Counted from the stretch's first letter, positions 1 to 5,015 are shown. The stretch: 6,052 nucleotides of DNA from Nitrospira sp. (GCA_015904075.1 JABMDH010000003.1:21274-27325); one strand, 5' to 3'. Numbers and translations are program-made. The notes: a model not told the origin generated them from the sequence alone.

Positions 1-1
1 A

Positions 2-523
2 TTCGACCGGTTTCTGGACGGCTGGGACGCGTTAGTGACGAATCAACCGGGAGTCATGGTGGCAGTACGAACGGCGGACTGTGTTCCTGTGTTGATCCAC
101 GACCCTCAACGGAGAGTGGTCGCCGCGGTGCATGCTGGATGGCGGGGTGCGGTTGCTGGTATTGTACAGAAGACCATGACAGTGATGAAGTCCCGGTTCG
201 GTTCGGTTCCAGAGCATCTGCAGCTCAGTATCGGGCCATCCGCCGGGGTCTGTTGTTATGAGGTGGATGAACCGGTATTGGAGAAACTGCGCCAAGCCTG
301 TCCTGATTCTGAGCAAGTGGTGCGAAGCCGCCGGGGCAACAAGGCCCATCTTGATCTGAAGTTGCTTATCAGACAGCAAGCGAGGGCTGCTGGAGTCTGC
401 CCAGAATCGATCACGTCCGTCAATGTGTGCACGATCTGTCATGAGGATCTGTTTTTCTCCTATCGGCGGGATGGTAAAGTGATCGGCACGATGGTCAGCG
501 GTATCGGTCTGGGCCCTTTATAA
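2..523 (+). CDS. pgeF: Peptidoglycan editing factor PgeF (YfiH/YlmD, laccase-domain family), 5'-truncated by window edge
   Basis: The frame is open from the left edge to TAA at 521-523 and gives 173 residues. The family is usually about 240-260 residues, so roughly the first third lies outside the window. Visible family motifs are TADCVP (Cys at codon 80-82), HAGWRG 17 residues after that Cys, SIGPSAGVCCYEV, and a C-terminal CTICHEDLFFSYRRDG. The Cys and the HAGWRG His have the spacing of two metal ligands known in YlmD-type structures; the third ligand (His) would be in the missing N-terminus. PgeF in E. coli is reported to prevent L-Ser replacing L-Ala in peptidoglycan precursors; relatives act as purine nucleoside enzymes or were described as polyphenol oxidases, so the exact substrate is inference. 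It is cytoplasmic, with no membrane segment. It is followed after 98 nt by the yggS-type gene, as ylmD precedes ylmE in Gram-positive clusters. The GTG at 35 sits inside conserved sequence and is not the start. Confidence 0.93.
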   Translation, partial: FDRFLDGWDALVTNQPGVMVAVRTADCVPVLIHDPQRRVVAAVHAGWRGAVAGIVQKTMTVMKSRFGSVPEHLQLSIGPSAGVCCYEVDEPVLEKLRQACPDSEQVVRSRRGNKAHLDLKLLIRQQARAAGVCPESITSVNVCTICHEDLFFSYRRDGKVIGTMVSGIGLGPL

Positions 524-528
524 GGGAA

Positions 529-543
529 GGCAGAACCTCTGCC
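529..543 (+). other. Short hairpin just after pgeF
   Basis: GGCAGA (529-534) and TCTGCC (538-543) are perfect inverted repeats around a 3-nt loop, six bases after the pgeF stop. GGAAGG (525-530) can alternatively pair with CCTTCC (555-560). No U-run follows, so a classical intrinsic terminator is not supported. It may be an mRNA-processing or 3'-end stabilising stem, or chance. Confidence 0.3.
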
Positions 544-578
544 AATTGTCCGCTCCTTCCGTTAGAATAGAGACGATA

Positions 579-592
579 CGGCTAGATAGCCG
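579..592 (+). other. 14-bp near-perfect palindrome / hairpin in the yggS leader
   Basis: CGGCTA-GA-TAGCCG is a 6-bp inverted repeat with a 2-nt centre; as RNA it would be a 5-bp stem with an AGAT loop. It lies 29 nt before the yggS start codon in the 98-nt gap after pgeF. It could be an operator or a leader hairpin; the sequence alone cannot separate these. A similar CGGCT...AGCCG stem occurs in the pilC leader at 5676-5690. Confidence 0.35.
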
Positions 593-621
593 ACCGCGCT
601 TTGTAAGGCCCGATTTGCACG

Positions 622-1332
622 ATGGAGCCACACGAGACAGAGACGATCGCCCAGCGGGTTCAGTCGGTGCTATCGGCAATCCGGTCAGCTGCAGAGAAGG
701 TCGGGCGATGCTCGGATAGCATCCGGCTCGTCGCGGCTACAAAAACCGTCACGGCTGATCGTATTCAGGAGGGGATTGCCGCAGGGTTGTCGACCCTCGG
801 AGAAAACCGAGTGCAGGAAGCGCTTACCAAAATCGAGGCGCTCGCACAGGCGCCGGTTCGGTGGCACTTTGTCGGACATCTGCAGCGGCGGAAAGTCCGG
901 TCGGTCGTCGGCATGTTCGAGCTGATTCACTCAGTCGACAGCCTGGAGCTTGCACAAGAAATCGATCGGCGCGCCGGAGAAGCCGGGCAGTCTCAAGATA
1001 TTTTGCTTGAGGTGAATATCGGAGGCGAGGCGACGAAGGGCGGTTTCCGTCAGGACGGGTTCGTCCAATTAGTATCGACCATGGCGGCACTTTCGCATAT
1101 TCGGATCAAGGGATTAATGGCGATTCCGCCTCCGACCGCTGAGCCGGAGTTGGCCAGAACGCATTTTGTCCGGCTTCGTGAATTGGCGGAAGCCATCGCC
1201 GCACAGAAGATTCCTGGTGTGGCTATGGAGGAACTCTCGATGGGGATGTCGAACGATTACGAAATTGCTGTTCAAGAAGGGGCCACATTGGTCCGTGTCG
1301 GTTCCGCTATTTTTGGAGCACGTCATGCCTGA
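622..1332 (+). CDS. yggS: YggS/PLPBP-family pyridoxal 5'-phosphate homeostasis protein
   Basis: This is a 236-residue protein of full family length (about 230). It has the signature set of the single-domain alanine-racemase-like fold: LVAATK with the expected PLP Schiff-base Lys41, LGENRVQE (59-66), WHFVGHLQRRK (81-91), HSVDS (103-107), LLEVNIGGEATKGGF (128-142), KGLMAIPP, ELSMGMSNDY (204-213) and RVGSAIFGAR (225-234), whose Arg/Gly/Ser contact the PLP phosphate in the family. Members have no known enzymatic turnover; they bind PLP and keep free PLP and amino or keto acid pools balanced (E. coli YggS, human PLPBP, B. subtilis YlmE). It is cytoplasmic. The ATG at 622 is chosen because residues 1-35 align as the usual N-terminal helix; its ribosome site is weak (AAGG at 605-608 is 13 nt away). 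The 3' end overlaps proC by 8 nt, and YggS with ProC is a widespread gene pair. Confidence 0.95.
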   Translation: MEPHETETIAQRVQSVLSAIRSAAEKVGRCSDSIRLVAATKTVTADRIQEGIAAGLSTLGENRVQEALTKIEALAQAPVRWHFVGHLQRRKVRSVVGMFELIHSVDSLELAQEIDRRAGEAGQSQDILLEVNIGGEATKGGFRQDGFVQLVSTMAALSHIRIKGLMAIPPPTAEPELARTHFVRLRELAEAIAAQKIPGVAMEELSMGMSNDYEIAVQEGATLVRVGSAIFGARHA

Positions 1333-2143
1333 CGCCGCACTTTCGCACAAGATTGTTTTCGTGGGCGGCGGTCAGATGGCTGAAGCATTGATCGGGGGAA
1401 TACTGGCTGCCAAGCTCTGTGTGCCCGATCGAATTTGGGTCACCGATCCGGCTACAGTCCGACTCGATCATCTGAAGAAGACATTCGGGATTCAGGTCGG
1501 CGGATCAAATCGCGAGGCTGCGGCCTGGGGTGATGTGGTGGTGCTGGCGGTGAAGCCGCAGGTGTTCGATGGAGTGCTCAAGGAGATTAGTGGTGAACTG
1601 GCCAACGTCCTGGTCGTTTCGATCGCTGCCGGAGTGCCGATCGGTCGAATTATGGGAGCTGGTGGAGGACAGACGCGCGTCATTCGGGCGATGCCCAATA
1701 TGCCGGCGATGGTGCATGAAGGAATGACGGCATTGGCCGTCGGTTCCTTCGCACATGAACAGGATGTGGCTACGGTACGGTGCATCTTTGAATCCGTCGG
1801 CAAGGTCGTGCCGGTCGAAGAGCGATTGATGGATGCCGTGACCGGGCTGAGTGGAAGCGGACCGGCCTATGTGTTTCTTGCCATCGAAGCTTTGACTGAT
1901 GGCGGAGTGAAAATGGGTGTGCCGAGAGATATTGCCGCGGTGCTCGCCGCACAGACCGTGCTGGGTGCCGCGCAGATGGTGCTGAAAACCGGCCAGCATC
2001 CTGCTCGACTTAAGGACCAGGTAGCGTCTCCGGGAGGGACGACAATCGCAGGATTGCATCGGCTGGAACAGGGCGGGTTGCGGGCAACGTTCATCGATGC
2101 GGTCGAAGCGGCGACGAAACGATCACAGGAGCTTGGGCGCTGA
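1325..2143 (+). CDS. proC: Pyrroline-5-carboxylate reductase
   Basis: This 272-residue protein has the length usual for ProC (about 270). ProC reduces 1-pyrroline-5-carboxylate to L-proline with NAD(P)H, the last step of proline synthesis, in the cytoplasm. The N-terminal Rossmann fold opens with FVGGGQMAEALIGG (12-25; GGGQMA replaces the common GxGNMA), followed by LAVKPQ (75-80), SIAAGVP (99-105) and RAMPNMPA (121-128). The C-terminal dimerisation and substrate domain has GLSGSGPAYVF (174-184), GVKMGV (194-199) and DQVASPGGTTI (231-241), with the Ser/Thr residues expected at the active site. The ATG at 1325 is chosen over the longer open frame (open from 1166) because GGAG at 1315-1318 lies 6 nt upstream and the Rossmann strand begins ten residues in. 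It starts inside the end of yggS, implying translational coupling, and its TGA shares a base with the yggT ATG. Confidence 0.96.
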   Translation: MPDAALSHKIVFVGGGQMAEALIGGILAAKLCVPDRIWVTDPATVRLDHLKKTFGIQVGGSNREAAAWGDVVVLAVKPQVFDGVLKEISGELANVLVVSIAAGVPIGRIMGAGGGQTRVIRAMPNMPAMVHEGMTALAVGSFAHEQDVATVRCIFESVGKVVPVEERLMDAVTGLSGSGPAYVFLAIEALTDGGVKMGVPRDIAAVLAAQTVLGAAQMVLKTGQHPARLKDQVASPGGTTIAGLHRLEQGGLRATFIDAVEAATKRSQELGR

Positions 2144-2439
2144 TGTTTGTGATGGGAAATGTGCTCCTGGGGATTGCCACGGTGCTCGATTATGCCTTAT
2201 GGTTTTATATGTGGGTTATTATTGCACGGGCGCTGATCTCGTGGGTGAATCCTGATCCGTGGAACCCGATCGTGCAGTTCCTCGATCGGGCGACGGAGCC
2301 GGTACTGGCACCGATTCGGCGCCGGCTGGGTTGGCGGATGGGCGTGGACTTGTCGCCACTCATCGCGATTGTGGCGATCACGTTTGTGCAGATTGCGGTG
2401 GTACAGTCGTTAAAGGATTTTGCGCTGCGGATGAATTGA
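2143..2439 (+). CDS. yggT: YggT (YlmG)-family integral membrane protein
   Basis: The 98-residue protein has two hydrophobic segments, about residues 5-31 and 70-91, around the conserved YGGT core: ARALISWVNPDPWNPIVQF (28-46), the TEPVLAPIRR stretch (51-60) and DLSPLIAI (69-76). One YGGT repeat is present (E. coli YggT has two), matching the single-repeat YlmG of Gram-positives and cyanobacteria. The family sits in the inner membrane; YlmG neighbours division genes, and related proteins affect nucleoid and plastid division or cofactor assembly, but the molecular role is not settled. The start is ATG 2143 (TGATG overlap with proC) with AGGAG at 2127-2131; ATG 2152 is possible. A diverged second YggT tail survives downstream within divIVA (2735-2854). 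Confidence 0.9.
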   Translation: MFVMGNVLLGIATVLDYALWFYMWVIIARALISWVNPDPWNPIVQFLDRATEPVLAPIRRRLGWRMGVDLSPLIAIVAITFVQIAVVQSLKDFALRMN

Positions 2440-2450
2440 TCCGACGGATA

Positions 2451-2741
2451 GGGGGATACCATGAAAATCACACCGCTCGACATTCAGCAGATGGTTTTTC
2501 GCGTCAAGCTTCGCGGGTATGATCAGGAAGAGGTCAACCGATTTTTGGAGGAAGTGGCGCAAACCGTGGAGTCATTGAATCGCGACAACGCGGGGTTGCG
2601 TGAGCGCATCGCTTCGTTGGAGCATCAGGTGGCGGACCTGAAGCGGACGGAACTGACTTTGTCCAACACATTAATTTCAGCGCAGTCGCTGGCCGAGGAC
2701 GTGAAGCGAAGCGCCCAGCGTGATGCTGAGTTGATCGTTAA
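2451..2741 (+). repeat. Direct repeat copy A (divIVA RBS plus first 93 codons)
   Basis: This stretch matches 2841-3131 at a fixed offset of 390 nt. By hand count 268 of 291 positions agree (about 92%). Similarity starts at the run GGGGGATACC before the start codon and stops abruptly at 2741, after GTTAA. Of 23 differences, 20 are synonymous and 3 change an amino acid (Ile to Met, Ala to Thr, Ile to Val). Confidence 0.97.
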
Positions 2742-3363
2742 CGCCGATGGTCCTGATTCTCATCTTGATATTTCTGCAGAAATTTATTGTGCCGTCGCTC
2801 GCTCAGATGGCTGCGACGATTGGGTCGGGAGCCAGTACAGGGGGGATACCATGAAAATTACACCGCTCGATATTCAGCAGATGGTTTTTCGCGTCAAGCT
2901 TCGCGGGTACGATCAGGAAGAGGTGAATCGTTTTTTGGAGGAAGTGGCGCAAACCGTGGAGTCTCTGAATCGTGACAACGCGGGGTTGCGTGAGCGCATG
3001 ACTTCGTTAGAGCATCAGGTGGCGGACCTGAAGCGGACGGAGTTGACATTGTCCAACACGTTAGTTTCAGCGCAGTCGCTGGCCGAAGATGTGAAGCGAA
3101 GCGCTCAGCGTGATGCCGAATTGATTGTTAAGGAAGCGGAATTGAAGGCGAGTGAACTGTTCCGGCAGGCACGGGTTGAGTTGGCCGACACGCAACGGGA
3201 TCTTTCGATGTTGCACAAGCAACGGCTGCTGATGGTCGAACGGATGCGGGCGACACTTCATACCTTCGAGCGGATGTTGGATGTCGAAACAAGCGAAGCC
3301 TACCAGGATAGCGGAATGGTGTCTGAAGATAAGATGCAGGGGGAGTCAAGTCCTGCCCGCTGA
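2461..3363 (+). CDS. divIVA: DivIVA-family protein with tandem partial duplication (fused 300-residue form)
   Basis: DivIVA proteins are coiled-coil scaffolds that bind curved inner membrane at poles and septa and recruit division or wall-growth partners. Residues 1-93 are a first copy: the N-terminal lipid-binding motif ITPLDIQQMVF with KLRGYDQEEV (Arg18 matches the B. subtilis membrane-binding pair Phe17-Arg18; Leu17 replaces Phe) and then a heptad-like coiled coil. Residues 94-130 are a non-coil acidic linker with the only two cysteines (110, 118). Residues 131-300 are a complete DivIVA: the same N-terminal module, a long coil to about residue 270, and a hydrophilic tail. Family members of this type are about 150-180 residues, so 131-300 alone has normal length. 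Both starts keep a G-rich ribosome site 5 nt upstream. The cell may make the fusion, the 170-residue form from ATG 2851, or both; which is functional cannot be decided from sequence. The gene lies 21 nt after yggT and ends the operon-like run. Confidence 0.9.
   Translation: MKITPLDIQQMVFRVKLRGYDQEEVNRFLEEVAQTVESLNRDNAGLRERIASLEHQVADLKRTELTLSNTLISAQSLAEDVKRSAQRDAELIVNADGPDSHLDISAEIYCAVARSDGCDDWVGSQYRGDTMKITPLDIQQMVFRVKLRGYDQEEVNRFLEEVAQTVESLNRDNAGLRERMTSLEHQVADLKRTELTLSNTLVSAQSLAEDVKRSAQRDAELIVKEAELKASELFRQARVELADTQRDLSMLHKQRLLMVERMRATLHTFERMLDVETSEAYQDSGMVSEDKMQGESSPAR
2735..2854 (+). pseudogene. Remnant of a second yggT: C-terminal tail, out of frame within divIVA
   Basis: Read in the frame that starts at 2735 (TCG), this stretch encodes about 39 residues beginning SLTPMVLILILIFLQ and ending STGGIP, with TGA at 2852-2854. 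SLTP followed by a strongly hydrophobic run and a short hydrophilic end matches the C-terminal half of the YGGT domain (intact neighbour: DLSPLIAI...). Its TGA overlaps the ATG of the second DivIVA copy as ATGA, the classic coupled arrangement. An in-frame TGA at 2732-2734 and loss of the first YGGT half show it is a truncated relic. The same bases are now translated in the divIVA frame as linker. Assignment to YggT rests on one short motif plus hydrophobicity and position, so it is likely, not proven. Confidence 0.6.
2839..2853 (+). promoter_or_regulatory. Internal ribosome-binding site and start codon for the second DivIVA copy
   Basis: AGGGGGG (2839-2845), spacer ATACC and ATG (2851-2853) reproduce the site before the first copy (AGGGGG at 2450-2455, ATACC, ATG 2461). 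It could start a normal-length 170-residue DivIVA inside the fused frame. The purine run is only a partial Shine-Dalgarno match, but it is the same one the first copy uses. Confidence 0.55.
2841..3131 (+). repeat. Direct repeat copy B (divIVA RBS plus first 93 codons of the complete copy)
   Basis: Partner of 2451-2741, offset 390 nt. Unlike copy A it continues uninterrupted into the rest of a normal DivIVA (KEAELKASELFRQAR...), so this copy lies in the full-length gene and copy A is the truncated one. Bases upstream of 2841 do not match those upstream of 2451, which fixes the left boundary. Confidence 0.97.
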
Positions 3364-3390
3364 ATAATAGCGGCGTTGTTCTCTTGTATG

Positions 3391-3404
3391 CGGGGTCTTC
3401 CCCG
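3391..3404 (+). other. GC-rich tetraloop hairpin after divIVA
   Basis: CGGGG (3391-3395), loop TCTT, CCCCG (3400-3404) form a perfect 5-bp GC stem 28 nt after the divIVA stop. No T-run follows, so it is not a standard terminator. It lies in the 59-nt gap before the hydrolase ATG, or inside that gene if the TTG at 3384 is the start. Confidence 0.35.
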
Positions 3405-3422
3405 GTCGAGCGTATCGCGATT

Positions 3423-4553
3423 ATGCTGGTTCCTTCCTCACTTCGCTCGGCATTGGATCAAGCTGTTGTCGGTGGAGTTTTCCCCGGGGCCGTTCTTGCC
3501 ATTCGGCAGGGCGGAGAGCGTGTCTGTGTCATACCAGCCGGGTGTCTCTCAACTGATCCTCCAGGCAGTGCCGTCACGGCATCGACGATCTACGACTTAG
3601 CATCTCTTACGAAGCCGTTGGCGGCGGTCACGGCTATAGCCTTACTGGTTCAACGCGGCCAATGTCGGCTTGATGATCGTGTCGATTCAGTGCTGCACGC
3701 ATTGGAGGGGGCTGCTGTCGGGCCTGCGACGCTTCGGCAGCTGTTGACTCATAGTTCCGGCTTGCCGGGTTGGCGTGGGTTCTACGAACGGTTGAGCCGG
3801 GATGCCTCCCTGCCATCTTCCCCGGAAGCCAGGGCAGAAGTTAGCCGACAGGTTCTACACATGATTGCAAAAGAGGGACTCATCTATGGAAGGGGTGAGA
3901 GGAGTCTCTATAGTGATCTCGGATTCATACTGCTGGGTCTGATAGTTGAACGGCTGAGCGGCACCCCATTAGACCGATTTGTGCGCGAGCAGATCGTCCA
4001 GCCTTTGAACGCGCAGCCGCTTTGTTTTTTGCCGACCGACAGTGAGGGGGCATCTCGGAAGAATTCGATGATCGACTCGATCGCTCCCACGGAACGGGAT
4101 TTCTGGAGAGGGCGTCTCCTCTGTGGCGAGGTCCATGATGAAAATGCGGCGGCGCTTGGCGGTGTTGCCGGGCATGCGGGACTTTTCGGGACTGCGGAGG
4201 CCGTACTTGCGTTGACGGGAGCCTGGTTGGCTGCGTATCACCACAAACCTTCGATTCTCAATCCGGAGGTTGTGTCGGATTTTTCAAAAAGACAGTTGAA
4301 TATACCTGGATCCAGCTGGGCGATAGGATGGGATACGCCCTCTCCGCCCTCTTCATCAGGGCGATACTTTTCACCCGAGTCATTTGGCCATCTGGGTTAT
4401 ACGGGGACATCGGTCTGGATCGATCCAGCGTGTGAACTAGAGGTGGTGCTGCTTTCGAATCGGGTGCACCCGACCAGGAAGAATGAGGGGATTAGGACCT
4501 ATCGCCCGATGATTCACGATCTTGTCTATCAGGAATGCGCGCAAGCTCGTTAG
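3423..4553 (+). CDS. Serine hydrolase, beta-lactamase class C / penicillin-binding-protein-like fold
   Basis: The 376-residue protein has the family's ordered motifs: VFPGAVLAI (19-27), the SxxK nucleophile motif SLTK (61-64), LLTHSSGLPGW (108-118), the YxN-equivalent YSD (163-165) within LYSDLGFILLG, GHAGLFGTA (250-258), and GYTGTSVWIDP (325-335) with LLSNRVHPTR (343-352) in place of the KTG box. These mark the beta-lactamase/esterase family (PF00144). Members include esterases, D-amino-acid peptidases and muropeptide amidases such as B. subtilis AmiE; the VWIDP...NRVHPTR ending recalls hydrolases linked to wall recycling, so a muropeptide role is plausible inference. It is not evidence for antibiotic resistance. 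No signal peptide is visible, suggesting a cytoplasmic protein. ATG 3423 is chosen because the conserved region begins soon after; an in-frame TTG at 3384 would add 13 residues. Neither has a good Shine-Dalgarno. The stop overlaps the convergent gene's stop. Confidence 0.88.
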   Translation: MLVPSSLRSALDQAVVGGVFPGAVLAIRQGGERVCVIPAGCLSTDPPGSAVTASTIYDLASLTKPLAAVTAIALLVQRGQCRLDDRVDSVLHALEGAAVGPATLRQLLTHSSGLPGWRGFYERLSRDASLPSSPEARAEVSRQVLHMIAKEGLIYGRGERSLYSDLGFILLGLIVERLSGTPLDRFVREQIVQPLNAQPLCFLPTDSEGASRKNSMIDSIAPTERDFWRGRLLCGEVHDENAAALGGVAGHAGLFGTAEAVLALTGAWLAAYHHKPSILNPEVVSDFSKRQLNIPGSSWAIGWDTPSPPSSSGRYFSPESFGHLGYTGTSVWIDPACELEVVLLSNRVHPTRKNEGIRTYRPMIHDLVYQECAQAR

Positions 4554-4867
4554 GGCAGGTCGGCGTATTCGACCCAGGTTTCTTTTTCCGCCAGGTAGCG
4601 TGTCCCTTTGAAGTTCGCTCTGGTTCTCATTCGAGTGAATCCAAACTCCTGAAGTTTGTCCACCAGTTCTTTGACTGTCGCTGCGATGGTGGAATGGGAT
4701 CCGCTTTCGACGGTGAGGGCTTCGTACATGACCTTTGCCGCATATCCTGATGCAGTTCGGTTTACAAGGATGGCGCGATTGAAATATCGGTCGCTCGGAT
4801 CAATGCCTTCGACCTGGTGTTTCTCAACGAGCCCTTCTTTTCTGAACATCAGGGGCAATGTGCTCAT
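4550..4867 (-). CDS. Conserved-looking 105-residue protein of unknown function
   Basis: I do not recognise this family. The start at 4867 is set by a strong Shine-Dalgarno on this strand (GGAGGAG, 4877-4871, then TAC, ATG) and by a consensus -10 at 4916-4911, which lies inside any longer reading (an ATG at 4951 is open but upstream of that promoter). The protein is soluble, has no cysteine and no signal or membrane segment. Visible parts are a charged N-terminus (FRKEGLVEKHQVEGIDPSDR, about 8-27), a probable strand RAILVNRT (31-38), a helix-like stretch ATVKELVDKLQEFGF (63-77) and probable strands RMRTRANF (79-86) and TWVEYADL (97-104): a small alpha/beta domain. Its stop overlaps the convergent hydrolase stop by 3 bases, leaving no room for an intergenic terminator. 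It diverges from pgsA across about 150 nt of shared promoter region. Confidence 0.75.
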   Translation of the reverse strand: MSTLPLMFRKEGLVEKHQVEGIDPSDRYFNRAILVNRTASGYAAKVMYEALTVESGSHSTIAATVKELVDKLQEFGFTRMRTRANFKGTRYLAEKETWVEYADLP

Positions 4868-4870
4868 GTA

Positions 4871-4877
4871 CTCCTCC
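4871..4877 (-). promoter_or_regulatory. Strong Shine-Dalgarno deciding the start of the 105-residue gene
   Basis: On the minus strand GGAGGAG is followed by TAC and then ATG (4867-4865), so the GGAGG core sits 5 nt from the start. It is the strongest ribosome site in the window and argues against the upstream ATG at 4951. Confidence 0.85.
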
Positions 4878-4882
4878 GCAAA

Positions 4883-4905
4883 TTCCATACAGGACGGGAA
4901 TGGAA
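4883..4905 (-). promoter_or_regulatory. Dyad at the leftward transcription start (possible operator or 5' hairpin)
   Basis: TTCCAT (4883-4888) and ATGGAA (4900-4905) are perfect 6-nt inverted repeats 11 nt apart. The expected leftward start, about 7 nt past the -10, falls near 4904, so the dyad covers +1 to about +22. It could be a repressor operator or a 5'-terminal stem in the mRNA. Confidence 0.4.
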
Positions 4906-4910
4906 CGCAA

Positions 4911-4939
4911 ATTATAGGGCGCTTTTTCGGCGACTGCAA
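4911..4939 (-). promoter_or_regulatory. Sigma70-like promoter for the 105-residue gene
   Basis: On the minus strand, -35 TTGCAG (4939-4934), a 17-nt spacer, and a perfect -10 TATAAT (4916-4911). The predicted start near 4904 leaves a leader of about 37 nt holding the strong Shine-Dalgarno. Confidence 0.7.
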
Positions 4940-4944
4940 CCGCG

Positions 4945-4973
4945 TTGACAAGATGGATTTCGGTTACTATGAT
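4945..4973 (+). promoter_or_regulatory. Sigma70-like promoter for pgsA
   Basis: A perfect -35 TTGACA (4945-4950), a 17-nt spacer, and -10 TATGAT (4968-4973, 5 of 6). The predicted start is near 4980, about 40 nt before the pgsA ATG. Its -35 lies 5 bp from the -35 of the leftward promoter, so the two polymerase sites abut and may compete or share control. Confidence 0.75.
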
Positions 4974-4993
4974 GCGTCCCCCTCTCCCATGTT

Positions 4994-5015
4994 TGGAGGT
5001 TTTGTTCGAACTCCA
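4994..5015 (+). promoter_or_regulatory. Distant GGAGG and possible hairpin in the pgsA leader
   Basis: GGAGG (4995-4999) is the only good Shine-Dalgarno-like run, but it is 21 nt from the ATG, too far for normal use. TGGAG (4994-4998) can pair with CTCCA (5011-5015) around a 12-nt loop holding TTCGAA. No alternative in-frame start lies nearer to it. It could be a translational control element or chance. Confidence 0.3.

Noticed and set aside
540..568. Promoter before yggS with -10 TAGAAT (563-568)
   Set aside because: The -10 is fair, but at 16-18 nt spacing the -35 is TGCCAA or worse, and TTGTCC (546-551) is only 11 nt away. Read-through from pgeF is as likely.
967..976. CGGCGCGCCG palindrome inside yggS
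   Set aside because: A GC-rich 10-bp palindrome within conserved codons is expected by chance; nothing around it suggests regulation.
1166..1324. Longer N-terminus for proC (53 extra codons, open frame from 1166)
   Set aside because: It lies wholly inside the conserved end of yggS, gives no ProC-like residues, and ATG 1325 has a proper GGAG site and begins the Rossmann fold.
1505..2059. Long minus-strand open frame (184 codons) opposite proC
   Set aside because: ProC is unambiguous on the plus strand. The antisense product is rich in His, Ser and Arg, as expected from reverse reading of GC-rich coding DNA, with no start signals.
2461..2740. Copy A as a separate, truncated divIVA pseudogene
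   Set aside because: It has no stop or frameshift and reads into copy B; differences from copy B are mostly silent. It is better described as part of a fusion gene.
3376..3600. Plus-strand open frame overlapping the start of the hydrolase
   Set aside because: It is a shadow of the hydrolase in another frame, with no recognisable motif.
4868..4951. 28-residue extension of the minus-strand 105-residue gene from ATG 4951
   Set aside because: The consensus -10 (4916-4911) and the strong Shine-Dalgarno (4877-4871) both lie inside it, so the transcript and start are downstream.
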